This document shows, in pieces, positions 52,201-61,186 of a DNA stretch of 64,000 nucleotides. The DNA comes from Paracyclopina nana (Eukaryota; Arthropoda; Copepoda; Cyclopoida; Cyclopettidae), in contig JAGUCH010000005.1 in NCBI GenBank assembly GCA_019096065.1, forward strand, positions 2,604,001 through 2,668,000. The letters are read 5' to 3'. The notes under the pieces were generated by a model that saw nothing but the letters and a program-made list of their open reading frames with translations, searched no databases and had not been told where the DNA came from. The position numbers were made by a program, and so were the translations under genes. Position 1 is the stretch's first letter; each line of letters opens with the position of its first letter.

Positions 52201-55200
52201 GCTCACCCATTTCATTAGAGGTAGGCAAGCTTCGGCCATAATAAAGTTGCACTGCTCCACGATGTCCTTCGCTTCTTCCTCATCTTCCGCTCCGGTAACC
52301 ACGTCGTCCATATAGGAGTCTTCCATGATGGCTTTTGCTCCCAAAGGATGTGATTTGATGAATTTTTTTGCGTGAGCCTTTACTGCGTACAAGGCCATAC
52401 ACGGGGAAGAGGCAGCTCCGAACATCAGTGATACTGACTCATAGCATTTTTCTCTCCACCAAAAACGGAAGTATTTCCGGTCTTCCGGTGCAAGGAGGAA
52501 TTGAAGGTACATTTTCTTTACATCGGCGCTTAGAGCTATTGGTTTCATTCTCAGTCTCAGTAGTACATCCAGAAGGTCATTCAGTAGATTCGGTCCCGCT
52601 AACATAGTGTCGTTTAGGCTCTTACCTCCTTTGAATTTTCTGGCACAGTCAAAAACCATTCTAACTGGCGTGGACGCTTTGTCTGGTCTAGAGACTGTCA
52701 GGCCTGGCAGGTAGAAACCTTCTTTCAAATTGTCGTGCTCCGGATTCAATTCTCTCACGAATCCGCAGCTGATTAAAGCGTCTATTTCTTTGCATGATGC
52801 CTCGAACACCTTCGGCATTTTTTCCTTCAACCTCTTCTCGAACTTCCTCGCCGTTTCTTCGGCTTCGTGATAGTTGCAATGGATGTCCGGCTCTCCTGGC
52901 TTCCACATCACTGGGACTTGGATCCTTTTGTTGGGTAATTGCACGATTCCTTGCTTGATGATGTTCATTGCGTATGTCTCCTCGGAAGTGGTTGGTTTGG
53001 AATTTTCGTTTTCTTCTTCTTGTCCTATTCCCAAGATGTCTACTCTCCAAAGGTTTTCCAAAAGTTTTTCTGGGTCTGATGGCAGGGGGAATGTGATCAT
53101 GTCCTGGTGATGACGACTTGCGCTTTCCCATTTGTCATCTGTTTTAGTCTCCCCCCGTTTTGTTTCGTCGTCCTCGGCAGCCGAGGACACTAAACAAGAC
53201 CTCACTTTTGGAGCTTGTCCATACAAGATTACATGGCCTAATTTCGTTTTAATGACATATGGCTTGTCGTCATTCAGTTTTTCGATATCAGCTAACCAGG
53301 TGTAGTTTTGAATTCCCAAGAGCAAATGCACTCCCGAGTTTTGCATTTTTGGGAACGGTACATCTTGCAGTTCTGTGAACATTTTTTGTAATTGTTCTAT
53401 GGGGGGAATTTGGATGGAGTCGACTATAGCAGGGACAGTTTGGGCTTGGATCAATTCGTTGTGGTTTGAGACTGTGGATTGGAGGACTATTTCCACTTTG
53501 GTCGACTCGATCGATTTTTTTGCATTTAACGATTGGACGAGTTGAATTGATTTTTGTCCTACTAAGCCTAATTGATCGGCCACGCTTTGGAGCAAGAAAT
53601 TTGTGTCGCTCGCGGTGTCGAGTAGTACATTTACTGTCAGCGTTTTTTGAGTATGCGGGTTGATGAGTTGCGCGGGAGCTATGAAATAGGATGACAAGTT
53701 AGATTTATTGCTGGTGACCAAAACTGTTGGCTCAGAGACCGTCTCTGGAGCTACATTTTTGTGGGCAGCTACTAAGTTTTTTAGAAATTGCATCAGATCT
53801 TTGGTAGTGACATCATCTTCTTGGACTTTTGTTGCACTTGCGGTAGGTTGCGCGGGCTCTAGGTCCTTTTGTTCCGGACATATGAGGACATTATGTTTTC
53901 CGGATTTGCAGATTCTACACGTCCACTTCATTTTGCATGTGGCCACTCGGTGTTTTCCTAAGAGGCATTTGTAGCATGCTCCCAGTTCACTAACTTTGTT
54001 TTTTCGCATTTTTTGGGTCATACCCTTTAAAGTTTGACATTTCAGCAGCGTGTGGTCCGTCGAGCAGATGGGGCACGACTTGAACAACTTCTGGGAGGAG
54101 TCAGCTGCTGCAGCTGATGTGGCCAGTGTGACATGGGTGATTTCGTCACTGTCATAATCTGAGCCTATCGATGGTTCGTTGATGGTGGTGGCCAAGACCG
54201 TTTTTTGTTTGGGTTTGTTTTCACCTTCATACAGTTGCCCGAGTTGAGCTTCGCACCATTTGTCGAAGATTGCGAATGTAAAGCCTTTTGGACTGAGTAT
54301 TTGACAATAGTGATTGAATGACTCTCTAGCTTTGGACGTGAACGTGAGTGAGTTTTTCGCTCTCCCGTGATGGCTGTCGAGGTTGGTACCCGGTATTTGG
54401 GAAAGCTGTATTGCTAGTTTCATGACGGCCGCCTGCGCATTTGAGATGGAGTCCACACTTGTGTGATCAATTGTTCCCAGATCGGTTAAGTTATTGTAGG
54501 CATAGTTGATTTGTCTGTCAACATTGCCATACGTGGCCTCTAATGATTGCAATGCAATGTAGTAGTTTTCTGGAGTTCGTGGCAAGTAGACGAAATTGCG
54601 ATTTGCGGGTCCACCAGAAGTTTTTTCCACCAGACGGCCGAATTTTTCGGCGACGGAGATGGTGGGGTTGTCGTGTACAAGGAACTTGAAGTTTTGCTTG
54701 AATACGAAGTACTCGGAGGGATTCTTTCCCGTAAATCCTTCCAAGTCTAAAGGCTTCAGCTTTATGTTTTGGTACAAACCCGTTGAGGCCGAGTCATTAT
54801 CCGGTGGGGTGGCTGTGCGACGTCTGTGTTCGTCCCAAGGATCGTCTGGTGGGCCTTGTCCTCCTCCCCCCGGTGGGCACCGTCGAGGGTCCCCGGGCGG
54901 CCCGGGGGGCGTCCATGACTCATCAGAGTCGTAAGGAGGGCGATTTTGTTGTCCTGGTGGGGGAGGTGGCCTGCCTGAGGGTGGAGGGCGGCGAGAGTTG
55001 CCGCCATTATCATTTCGTTGTCCCCGACCTCGATGAGGAGCCCTATCAGAAGGATCACCTCGTCCAGCAGTCCTAGTTGCTCTTTGGGCTGAGGCGACTG
55101 ACTGGTAAAAAGAGGGATTGTTGGTTGCCATAAAAAAGTTGGGTGCGTACGGGTCGAAAGGGGGCGGATTCGGGGCCATGAACTGGACTCCTCGACTGTG

Positions 55201-57312
55201 CGAGTGTGGCATCTCTTGTTTTATCTGTTGTCGGGAGCTTCGTTGAGGTCTGACGTGAAAATTGTCAGAGCGATCATCTTCATCACTTGAATTTTCCCTT
55301 CTTTGATCGAAAAGCCACGGTCCCCGTGGTGGAGGGGGAGGCGGAGACAAGTCGGTGTCGAAGAATGGCTGGGGCACTTTTTCCAAGGTTGGTTGAGGAG
55401 AAATGTAGTGATTTGCCCTGGTGGTGACGTATTGGGCTAATCTGGCAACCTCGGGTTCTTTTTGGACTACCTGCGGAGCTACCTTCAAAAAGGGTTGATC
55501 GCGGAGCAATTCAGCCTTTTGTCGAAGTAATTTCTGGACTAAGGCGGCCATTTGGTGCACCGATTCATACGGCTTCGATGCATTCATTTCTCTTTCGACA
55601 TTGGCCGCGGCGGCTTGAATCTGCGTGACTAAATCCAAGTAACCGTTCACGACATGTTCAGGTCTTTGCGCGTGTAAGGATTGGGATTCTTTTACCGATG
55701 CCAAGTACTTATCTGTTTCTCTGGACGTCTCCGTGATGGCAATCACCAAAGGATCGTCGAGGGATCTGATGAAGGCCGATGAGGCTAGATCAGGATATCT
55801 TTGCATCAGTAGTGTCCTTGCTTCCGCTGCCAGCTTGAAATCTTCTATGGCTCTTGACACTTCGGCTGCCGCAGCCGAAGGGGAGTGGATGTGTTCCAGA
55901 ACAAGTCGATTTGCTGCTTTTACCCGAGCTCTGATGTCTAGATAGTGGGCTTCAGCTGCTGACAGATCTCCGGCTTGGTCCGAGGCAAGATTGCCGGCCG
56001 CAATCAGGGCTTGACGTCGTCCAACTGTCCTTGGTGAGACCGGGGCGGTCTTGGGGGTGTCGGGAAGATTCTGGTGGGGAGGTTCCAGTACCGCGAGCGA
56101 GGAGGATGAGCTATGCTCGTCATCAGGCGCGTCATTTCGTGGTGTTGGAATTTGAGGAGGAATTGGCGGCGGTTGTCTAGTTGAGTTTAGCTGCTTCTCG
56201 AATTCCTGTCGCTCCATATCCAACTTTTGTCTCTCCTTTCGGATGGCTTCCATAGCTTCTTTCTCCTTGGCATCGAGCTGCTTGAGTTTTTGTAGCTCTC
56301 GAGACATTTGTTGAGTGAGTGAGACCGCGTGCTGCTTGCTTTGGGAAGTGACGATCTTGATTCGCACTTCGTCCAGGGACGTGATGTAGTACCCCAGCGT
56401 GAGCACTTCTTGTTCGTGGGCTTCCATGAGTTGGTTGGCTGCCACCTGAGGCATAGTGCGAGCATATTCCCTCACAGCCGCTGAGAGGGTGTCGACCACT
56501 TGAGCTCCTCCATCAGCGAGGTCTCTTAAATTGTTGGCTCCATATGAAGCATCCTTGATAGCTATCATAGCTTCTTTTGTGAAGTTTTCTGCATCCTGCT
56601 TGGCTTTGGTGTAAGCGTGTTCTTTGGCTGCGGTCGTTTTTCGTGAATGAGTTAGCAGCACTTCATTGTCCTGGTTCGAAGATTGATTTGACGATGCGGA
56701 GCTACCTGGGCGATGTTCACTGGAACCTGCACTCACAGACTGGCCTGATGGTTCGGCCAAGTTTGGCTCTGAACGCGTAGTGATTGGAGGTCCTTTTGGT
56801 GACAGGTACAACGTCGAATTGGCATCCGCTGCCCCAGCGGTCGCGGGCTGACTACTCATTTCTTTGCCGGAATGAAAGAGGTTGGAAAAGAAGGTCTGAA
56901 CAAAATCGCCTGCTAGTTGGATTGGTGAGGTTCTCCGTGGCGAGGGGATTTGTTGTTCGTCAGCATCGGGTAGTTGTGGAGGCGGCAGGAAAGGCAAAGG
57001 AGGAACTCTGTGTCTGACGTTCTGATGGTCAACGACTGTGAGAACATCGTCTCCTTCCTCGTCGAGGAGGTGCCCGGGATTGTCGTTCAAAACGATCTTG
57101 GGAGGCTTTTTTGATTTCAAAAGTGGCTCCCGTTTTCCCGTCAACTTGGATCGCAATTGATCCACGGTTAGATTCGCCTGCGACGCTACTTGGATCTCGA
57201 TCTCCTCATGAGTGGGCGGCGCGAATTTGTGCAACCTACTGCTTATTCGGGTGGGTTGCTTATCCTTGTCGGTCGGAGATTTCTTAGTCTTTTTTGCCCG
57301 AGCTTTGGTCAT
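49273..57312 (-). CDS. gag-pol: BEL/Pao Gag-Pol polyprotein
   Basis: A 2,679-residue polyprotein if translation starts at MTKARAKKTKKSP (57312). The frame is open to 57429 inside the LTR, but that extension lies across the primer-binding site. Domains in order: long N-terminal Gag region with a coiled coil (about 327-370) and Pro-rich linkers; a DUF1759-type Gag segment (about 850-940); three zinc knuckles (about 1076-1147, including CYKCLLGKHRVATC and CRICKSGKHNVLIC); an aspartic protease (LLDTAS, about 1231); reverse transcriptase with YMDD (about 1667; BEL/Pao commonly have YVDD); RNase H (FSDASE, about 1852); integrase with the zinc-binding HHCC (about 2204-2240) and the DDE core (IDFAGP, SDNGPG, GLAETS at about 2274, 2337 and 2395). 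After the usual integrase end (RPISNLVPLD) a Lys-rich tail of roughly 110 residues follows. The frame is uninterrupted. Confidence 0.95.
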   Translation of the reverse strand: MTKARAKKTKKSPTDKDKQPTRISSRLHKFAPPTHEEIEIQVASQANLTVDQLRSKLTGKREPLLKSKKPPKIVLNDNPGHLLDEEGDDVLTVVDHQNVRHRVPPLPFLPPPQLPDADEQQIPSPRRTSPIQLAGDFVQTFFSNLFHSGKEMSSQPATAGAADANSTLYLSPKGPPITTRSEPNLAEPSGQSVSAGSSEHRPGSSASSNQSSNQDNEVLLTHSRKTTAAKEHAYTKAKQDAENFTKEAMIAIKDASYGANNLRDLADGGAQVVDTLSAAVREYARTMPQVAANQLMEAHEQEVLTLGYYITSLDEVRIKIVTSQSKQHAVSLTQQMSRELQKLKQLDAKEKEAMEAIRKERQKLDMERQEFEKQLNSTRQPPPIPPQIPTPRNDAPDDEHSSSSSLAVLEPPHQNLPDTPKTAPVSPRTVGRRQALIAAGNLASDQAGDLSAAEAHYLDIRARVKAANRLVLEHIHSPSAAAAEVSRAIEDFKLAAEARTLLMQRYPDLASSAFIRSLDDPLVIAITETSRETDKYLASVKESQSLHAQRPEHVVNGYLDLVTQIQAAAANVEREMNASKPYESVHQMAALVQKLLRQKAELLRDQPFLKVAPQVVQKEPEVARLAQYVTTRANHYISPQPTLEKVPQPFFDTDLSPPPPPPRGPWLFDQRRENSSDEDDRSDNFHVRPQRSSRQQIKQEMPHSHSRGVQFMAPNPPPFDPYAPNFFMATNNPSFYQSVASAQRATRTAGRGDPSDRAPHRGRGQRNDNGGNSRRPPPSGRPPPPPGQQNRPPYDSDESWTPPGPPGDPRRCPPGGGGQGPPDDPWDEHRRRTATPPDNDSASTGLYQNIKLKPLDLEGFTGKNPSEYFVFKQNFKFLVHDNPTISVAEKFGRLVEKTSGGPANRNFVYLPRTPENYYIALQSLEATYGNVDRQINYAYNNLTDLGTIDHTSVDSISNAQAAVMKLAIQLSQIPGTNLDSHHGRAKNSLTFTSKARESFNHYCQILSPKGFTFAIFDKWCEAQLGQLYEGENKPKQKTVLATTINEPSIGSDYDSDEITHVTLATSAAAADSSQKLFKSCPICSTDHTLLKCQTLKGMTQKMRKNKVSELGACYKCLLGKHRVATCKMKWTCRICKSGKHNVLICPEQKDLEPAQPTASATKVQEDDVTTKDLMQFLKNLVAAHKNVAPETVSEPTVLVTSNKSNLSSYFIAPAQLINPHTQKTLTVNVLLDTASDTNFLLQSVADQLGLVGQKSIQLVQSLNAKKSIESTKVEIVLQSTVSNHNELIQAQTVPAIVDSIQIPPIEQLQKMFTELQDVPFPKMQNSGVHLLLGIQNYTWLADIEKLNDDKPYVIKTKLGHVILYGQAPKVRSCLVSSAAEDDETKRGETKTDDKWESASRHHQDMITFPLPSDPEKLLENLWRVDILGIGQEEENENSKPTTSEETYAMNIIKQGIVQLPNKRIQVPVMWKPGEPDIHCNYHEAEETARKFEKRLKEKMPKVFEASCKEIDALISCGFVRELNPEHDNLKEGFYLPGLTVSRPDKASTPVRMVFDCARKFKGGKSLNDTMLAGPNLLNDLLDVLLRLRMKPIALSADVKKMYLQFLLAPEDRKYFRFWWREKCYESVSLMFGAASSPCMALYAVKAHAKKFIKSHPLGAKAIMEDSYMDDVVTGAEDEEEAKDIVEQCNFIMAEACLPLMKWVSNNEIAISQLDPSLKKTTSAAEGEKTLGMILDLRADCLRYSVPDVAEYVDKPVTLRSFASAAAKIYDPLGLLDPITLAPRLAMQQVCALRSILHIDWDTDLGQLEHPDLAQVIRIWKASLKALTALTNVTFPRCIKPKGDYGLTIAIFSDASEMAYASVAYARFENDAGVATHIIFSKKRLAPLSERRSIPDLEIMGSVLSSRMSKRLLRLGWTVDDVFFFTDSSCVLTWLAKSGRAWKTFVGNRVSQIHRLTRGYEWRHVRTKDNPADLPTRGLKAEELQGHSMWKHGPKWLSGPIAAFPQLKVVDPPPEALEAACSDFAMILATSAAEVEAEAAAGSVAALLIRQKGKWEQELKKKLPFNYDHFNGNYGKSVRVLGWMILYGTKLRAFAQKHGRLPKKEDDVKLDNPARSDAPMVAAAEARLVLREQLSFYQTELDYVQKEGRFPPRSSLSGLRLTAGKWGELRSLGRISELPIPGLVRERLIIPPTSLAYHILKNLHKEADHETGYKTLLNRARFLYWPLRCDSIAKKVISDCVTCQKKVRQPATPQMAPLPQGAFSYHDILPFRNVSIDFAGPFLVKVGRSTQKRHVLVVACRDTHAIHAEVTESMKTHHVANALQRHVAIRGVPKSIRSDNGPGLPSTMAAIWGDERHDDLLLQLKQIDWNYLRKWSLDVGVKNWSFSPPYGPHFNGLAETSIKLWKTHYYKLYRRYTFTLDEFHTLTLKAMAIVNSRPVGEVRGEVLTPNHFLSTGPPGELLPLPRPDQVDRAAVRFGIIEQFLQRLWAEWVPGLLFKLHKLPKWTRFVEQLALGQMVLVVDAKERRCDWRYGKIMKLIPGRDGVIRKAEVQVVPQKKPKFVVVRPISNLVPLDIFEEDFALNRVQPPALEIEKQVEKDIIVTPDSIKNATRKAEKAAEKKMAKLHQIAPVPHEPKKKHVRDTIMPQNVPFQIITRSQRRKQALEEKRVTLLTCLATIPL

Positions 57313-57360
57313 CTGGTAGTCTAGATCGCCAAGACAATAGGATCTCCCGGTTTCATCCAG

Positions 57361-57379
57361 ATCCCGGGTCGCGGCACCA
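57361..57379 (-). other. primer-binding site of the BEL/Pao element
   Basis: Two bases inside the 5' LTR the minus strand reads TGGTGCCGCGACCCGGGAT. It begins with TGG, the complement of a tRNA 3' CCA end. The priming tRNA was not identified. Confidence 0.8.
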
Positions 57380-57381
57380 CT

Positions 57382-57717
57382 TGGTGAATCCAGACAGGAC
57401 AACCCTTCCAGGCAAAGGCAGAAACTCAAGGTGGATGAGATTCAAAGTTTCAGCGGCTGAAACTTTGCTCCCAAGTTCCCTCAAGAACTTAAACTGAAAC
57501 AGGCTTGCAGCAAGCCTGATTCACGAGGAGAAGACATGTACAACGCATAATATATTGAATCCACATGGTAAATTTCACAGGTTATAGAAATAAATTAGAA
57601 CAGTGTTGATTGTTTGAGGGGTTGAAAAGGAATGTTTTTTTATTCTCATTCGCGGGAAAAACAGCATCAGCTTACAACGCAATGATCATCCCGAAGTCAC
57701 CAAACCTCACCTCTCCA
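57382..57717 (-). repeat. 5' LTR of the BEL/Pao element
   Basis: 336-bp copy matching 45681-46016. The element promoter should lie here. In element orientation it begins TGGAGAGGTGAGG and ends GGATTCACCA. Confidence 0.97.
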
Positions 57718-57722
57718 CTAGC

Positions 57723-59771
57723 AAAAAAAGAGAATATATTTTTAGAGCAGTCGCATGCAAAATAAGTAGACATCACAATATCAATCTTTTTTGAAAGATG
57801 TCTAAAGACGTGATTTGCCAAACTAAGTGTCAGAAATTGTAGAAGAGTTGCAAACTGCTATTCTTGGACTTGTCACGACATGGTATTATGCATTCAAATC
57901 AATCGTGTGTCCCGCAAATGTTATAATGAACCACTTACCAAAGTCTTTTTTGAATTGTCCACCAATTCGCCAACTCGCTTGTCCTCAAAGTCCGCTCATC
58001 GTCCATCCAATTATTAATCAGTCACTCACAGTTTCACCACGTGATTAAAAGTGTGATGTTATTGTTTACTGTTTCGCTGTTTTGGCAGAAAAACTGATTG
58101 AATTTTTGAGCCGAATTAGACCGAAAGATGACAAACGTTCCAATTTTGTTATAAGAAAGGTGTTTAACCAATTTTGTGAAACGCTCCAGAATTCACGAAT
58201 CACAACAAGATCTCATAGTTAGCTTTGTTTCATTCTAGACACTCAAATTAACCAGATCAATAAGTATTTTTTGCCCTAAAATTAAAAGTTCACTATTCAA
58301 ATCTAGTTGAGACGTTGGTCAGCTGAAAAAGTGATCGAATATTTAAGACGAGTCTAGTTGTCTTGAATGAGTTATGCAAAATAAATCATTATGACGGTAC
58401 TAGATACTTGTCTAAGTAAAAAATTACTTATAAAGCAGCATTATATTCATCTTTAGAGCCCAATCGTCTTTAAATGAAGAATTTTGAAGGGTTGGGTTTG
58501 TAAGATTTGCCTGAAATACATAAAGTCAGTTTGTTTTTATTTTCTTCGTTGCGGGCTTATAATTGTCGTTAACTCAGTGCAGTCGCTGCAGTGGCGTGCT
58601 AAAAAAATTGTTCGCGAAATCGTCTCACGTCAATCTCATTTTGTTTGGTTTCGAAGGAGAGAAGGTGAGCAACTCCAAGATTTGAGGGACACGTTGCCAA
58701 AGTAATATTTCAAAGCATGGAACTGGTCCGAGAGTTTTCTATTTGCACCAAAAGGCTCGCTTTTTTGGTCGTTGCGAGCCAAATTTGAGAACATTCATCA
58801 AATCTGTTTGTCAAAAGTGGGCTCGAAACAAATGTAGTACCGTCCTTTAGAAAGCAATAATATATTCAGCCAGCTATTCAGAAATTCAAGAGGAACTACT
58901 TGACTTTCTTTTTTGCCTGACTGACTGACTGGATTTTTTCACATAGACTCAAAAACTTCAAAATTCCTAAAGACCTTCCGTTGAAGGGAAGAGCAAATAT
59001 TGGGCGTTCAAATATTACCTTTTTTGTCTTTTCCCATTCTTATTTACTCGTTCCGAAATTATGCCTGCTTATTGTATTTTTCAGATTTCTGTAAATTAAC
59101 TCACTATCTCCATAGTGGAAAAATGTCCAATGGTTACTAAAAGCTAGATTAATAATTTTCTACTTTCAATTTAAGTGCATCTCTGCATTTCAAGATGCTC
59201 TATTTCAGCTTACCTCTGCCAATAGTTTGCGGATATTCAGAAATGAAAATATTGAAAAACTTCTCCAGTCGAAAAAGGAAAACTTTAGCTACCTTTGCTT
59301 GCTTTCAGCTCACATATAGAGACGTGAGCAGCCGAAAAAAGAAGACAATTTCATTATATTTTGAAAGCATTTCCTAGCTGACACAATTTGAAAAAATGGG
59401 GCCATAAAATTTCAGAAAAATTGCCCCATTATTCTCCTTGATATTCATGGGATAGCTGGAGCAAGTTTTTTATTCGTCTTGTTACAAAACTACATCTGCT
59501 TTAATTGCCATTTCCCGTGATTACATGCGAGATAAAAAGCCAAACTTTCGGGCCATTTAAAGTTGTCAGAACGACATTATGATCTCACCCTTAGCTAGTG
59601 GTGCCATGAAAAAACCTGCATTCCCCCTTTATTTTTCCTATTATTATTGCTTTACTTCCTTGCCTTGAATTGCCACCCTGGGATTTTTAGAGTTCATTGA
59701 AGAAAACTGGGGGGGACTTCCTCAGTCACATTAACCTTTGCAATTCCTTTCAGAGTTAAATTTTTGTGCAG
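57723..59771. other. non-coding; probable promoter and 5' UTR/intron of the ZFAND gene
   Basis: No coding frame with recognisable features. The ZFAND coding exon begins with a splice acceptor (TTTTTGTGCAG, ending 59771; an alternative CCTTTCAG ends about 18 nt earlier), so a non-coding first exon should lie upstream. I could not place it. Confidence 0.5.
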
Positions 59772-59777
59772 GACAAC

Positions 59778-60406
59778 ATGGAGCAACATCAGGTGTTGTG
59801 TCGTAATGGCTGTGGATTTTTCGCTAATCAAGGAAATGAAGGCTTGTGCTCGGTCTGCTACAAGGAACTAATACGAAAAAAACAGCAGCCTCCAGTCAAC
59901 ATGCCAGCATCTTTAACCTCATCAAGAGCTGCAACTAGCATCAAAGAAGTATCATCAACATCCAGTTCGTCTCTTGAGACTGCTGCACCCACCGTAGTTT
60001 TACCCTCATCGCCAATTGGAAAGGTATTTACCTCACTTAACGCGATGCCACCATTTATAGCTGTCCATTATGTTTAGGAAGAGGAAATGGGCCATGCCTC
60101 TTCATCTTCTGAGAGCGATAAACGTCGTCAAGAGGGTGGGAAAATCAAGAAAAATCGATGCTTGAGTTGCAAAAAGAAAGTGGGGTTATCAGGTAATTTT
60201 TGCTGTTCATGATTGATGAAGCATGCTGTAGTAATTGATCCATTTGGCATCCAGGTGGCTTTGAATGTCGGTGTGGAGGACTGTTTTGCCCGATTCATAG
60301 ATACAGTGACAAGCACGAGTGCTCATTTGACTATAAGCAACATGGTGCTGAAGAAATTAGGAAAAGCAATCCTACTGTGGTGGCAAGTAAAGTTCCAAAG
60401 TTTTGA
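59778..60406 (+). CDS. ZFAND5/6: A20/AN1 zinc-finger protein (ZFAND5/6 type)
   Basis: Three coding exons, 59778-60023, 60078-60192 and 60255-60406, separated by 54- and 62-nt introns (AAG|gtattt...tttag|GAA; TCAG|gtaatt...catccag|GT), give 170 residues. The N-terminal A20 finger has C-x3-C-x11-C-x2-C ([20 protein letters not shown] plus C). The C-terminal AN1 finger begins [20 protein letters not shown], includes [13 protein letters not shown] and ends in the family-typical VVASKVPKF tail. A Ser/Thr/Pro-rich linker joins them. Members of this family bind ubiquitin or polyubiquitin through A20 and act in stress and NF-kB or proteasome-linked responses; the role here is inferred from family. 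It is shorter than vertebrate ZFAND5/6 (about 210), mainly in the linker. Start chosen at the first ATG after the acceptor. Convergent with the MACPF gene. Confidence 0.93.
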
Positions 60407-61126
60407 TATTCCCAGCCAACCTTTTTAAGCTTCATGCTTAAAAAACTAGTTGTGGTTCTCCATAATATATATCCGAGCCAATTTATCAAAAAAAAACCAG
60501 ATTGGAGCTCTTTATTGCTTGTATGTTAATCTCAAAATTTACTTGATGGCCGTCCCCATTGTTTTACTTTTTCCTGTGCTGGCACACTTTGGCTACTTTA
60601 CACTATATCGTGGATTTCGAGCTAATTTCTCAGTTGGATGGGCAAATGGCATAAGGTCATTTAATTAGGTCTAATGACATTTTTAGCTCATGTAGCTCGT
60701 AACAAAGTTCTTTTATTATGAAAAAGTCATTGGAGCTTGTTAAAACAGCCATAAAAGCAGCTCTTAATTCCACTTTTGCACGGAAAAGCAATTAACAGCG
60801 CGCGCGCGCATTATTATGGCTCCTTTAGATCACCATTAAAAAAAGGGGGAGGAAAGGAAGGTTCAAAAACGAGCCGCAATCATGAAAAAGAAAGACCCCA
60901 AACAATGATTTTCTTTCACACATGACAATTTTTCCGAGTCAATGGCCAGGTGGCAGCAGCTTTTCCATTGAATGAGCTTGGATTTTTTTCCCAAAATCTT
61001 GATCATCTGCTGCTGCTGGAAAAAGCTACCTCATTGGCCACATGTTTTGTACCCTTTATGAAACTGAATTGGGACCCATTTCTTTTGAGAGAACCAAACT
61101 GCAGGTGTGTGCTGTAATTATAGACG
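60407..61126. other. convergent 3' region between ZFAND and MACPF genes
   Basis: Contains the ZFAND 3' UTR; no clear AATAAA was seen on the plus strand. A (GC)6 run lies at 60798-60809. No gene seen. Confidence 0.5.
60798..60809. repeat. (GC)6 run
   Basis: Alternating GC dinucleotides in AT-rich DNA, similar to the tract at 24,300. Confidence 0.85.
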
Positions 61127-61132
61127 TTTATT
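61127..61132 (-). terminator. polyadenylation signal of the MACPF gene
   Basis: AATAAA on the minus strand 55 nt past the stop codon at 61,187, giving a very short 3' UTR. Confidence 0.6.
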
Positions 61133-61186
61133 TTTGTCACTGTTCCGTCTGAATTGAGACGCGTTGCAGCAAGAAAAAAAATTAAA

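Larger units (their letters stand above)
45681..57717 (-). mobile_element. full-length BEL/Pao LTR retrotransposon
   Basis: A 12,037-bp element with 336-bp LTRs that I read as identical, beginning TG and ending CA. It is flanked by the 5-bp target duplication CTAGC (45676-45680 and 57718-57722). In the minus orientation the order is 5' LTR, primer-binding site, Gag-Pol ORF (57312-49273), a second ORF (48898-46034), polypurine tract, 3' LTR. The Gag segment with three zinc knuckles, an LLDTAS protease, a YMDD reverse transcriptase, RNase H and an HHCC plus DDE integrase place it in BEL/Pao (Metaviridae-like LTR elements; Belpaoviridae). Identical LTRs and uninterrupted ORFs indicate a recent insertion, possibly still mobile. 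It has higher GC content than the surrounding AT-rich DNA. Confidence 0.97.
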
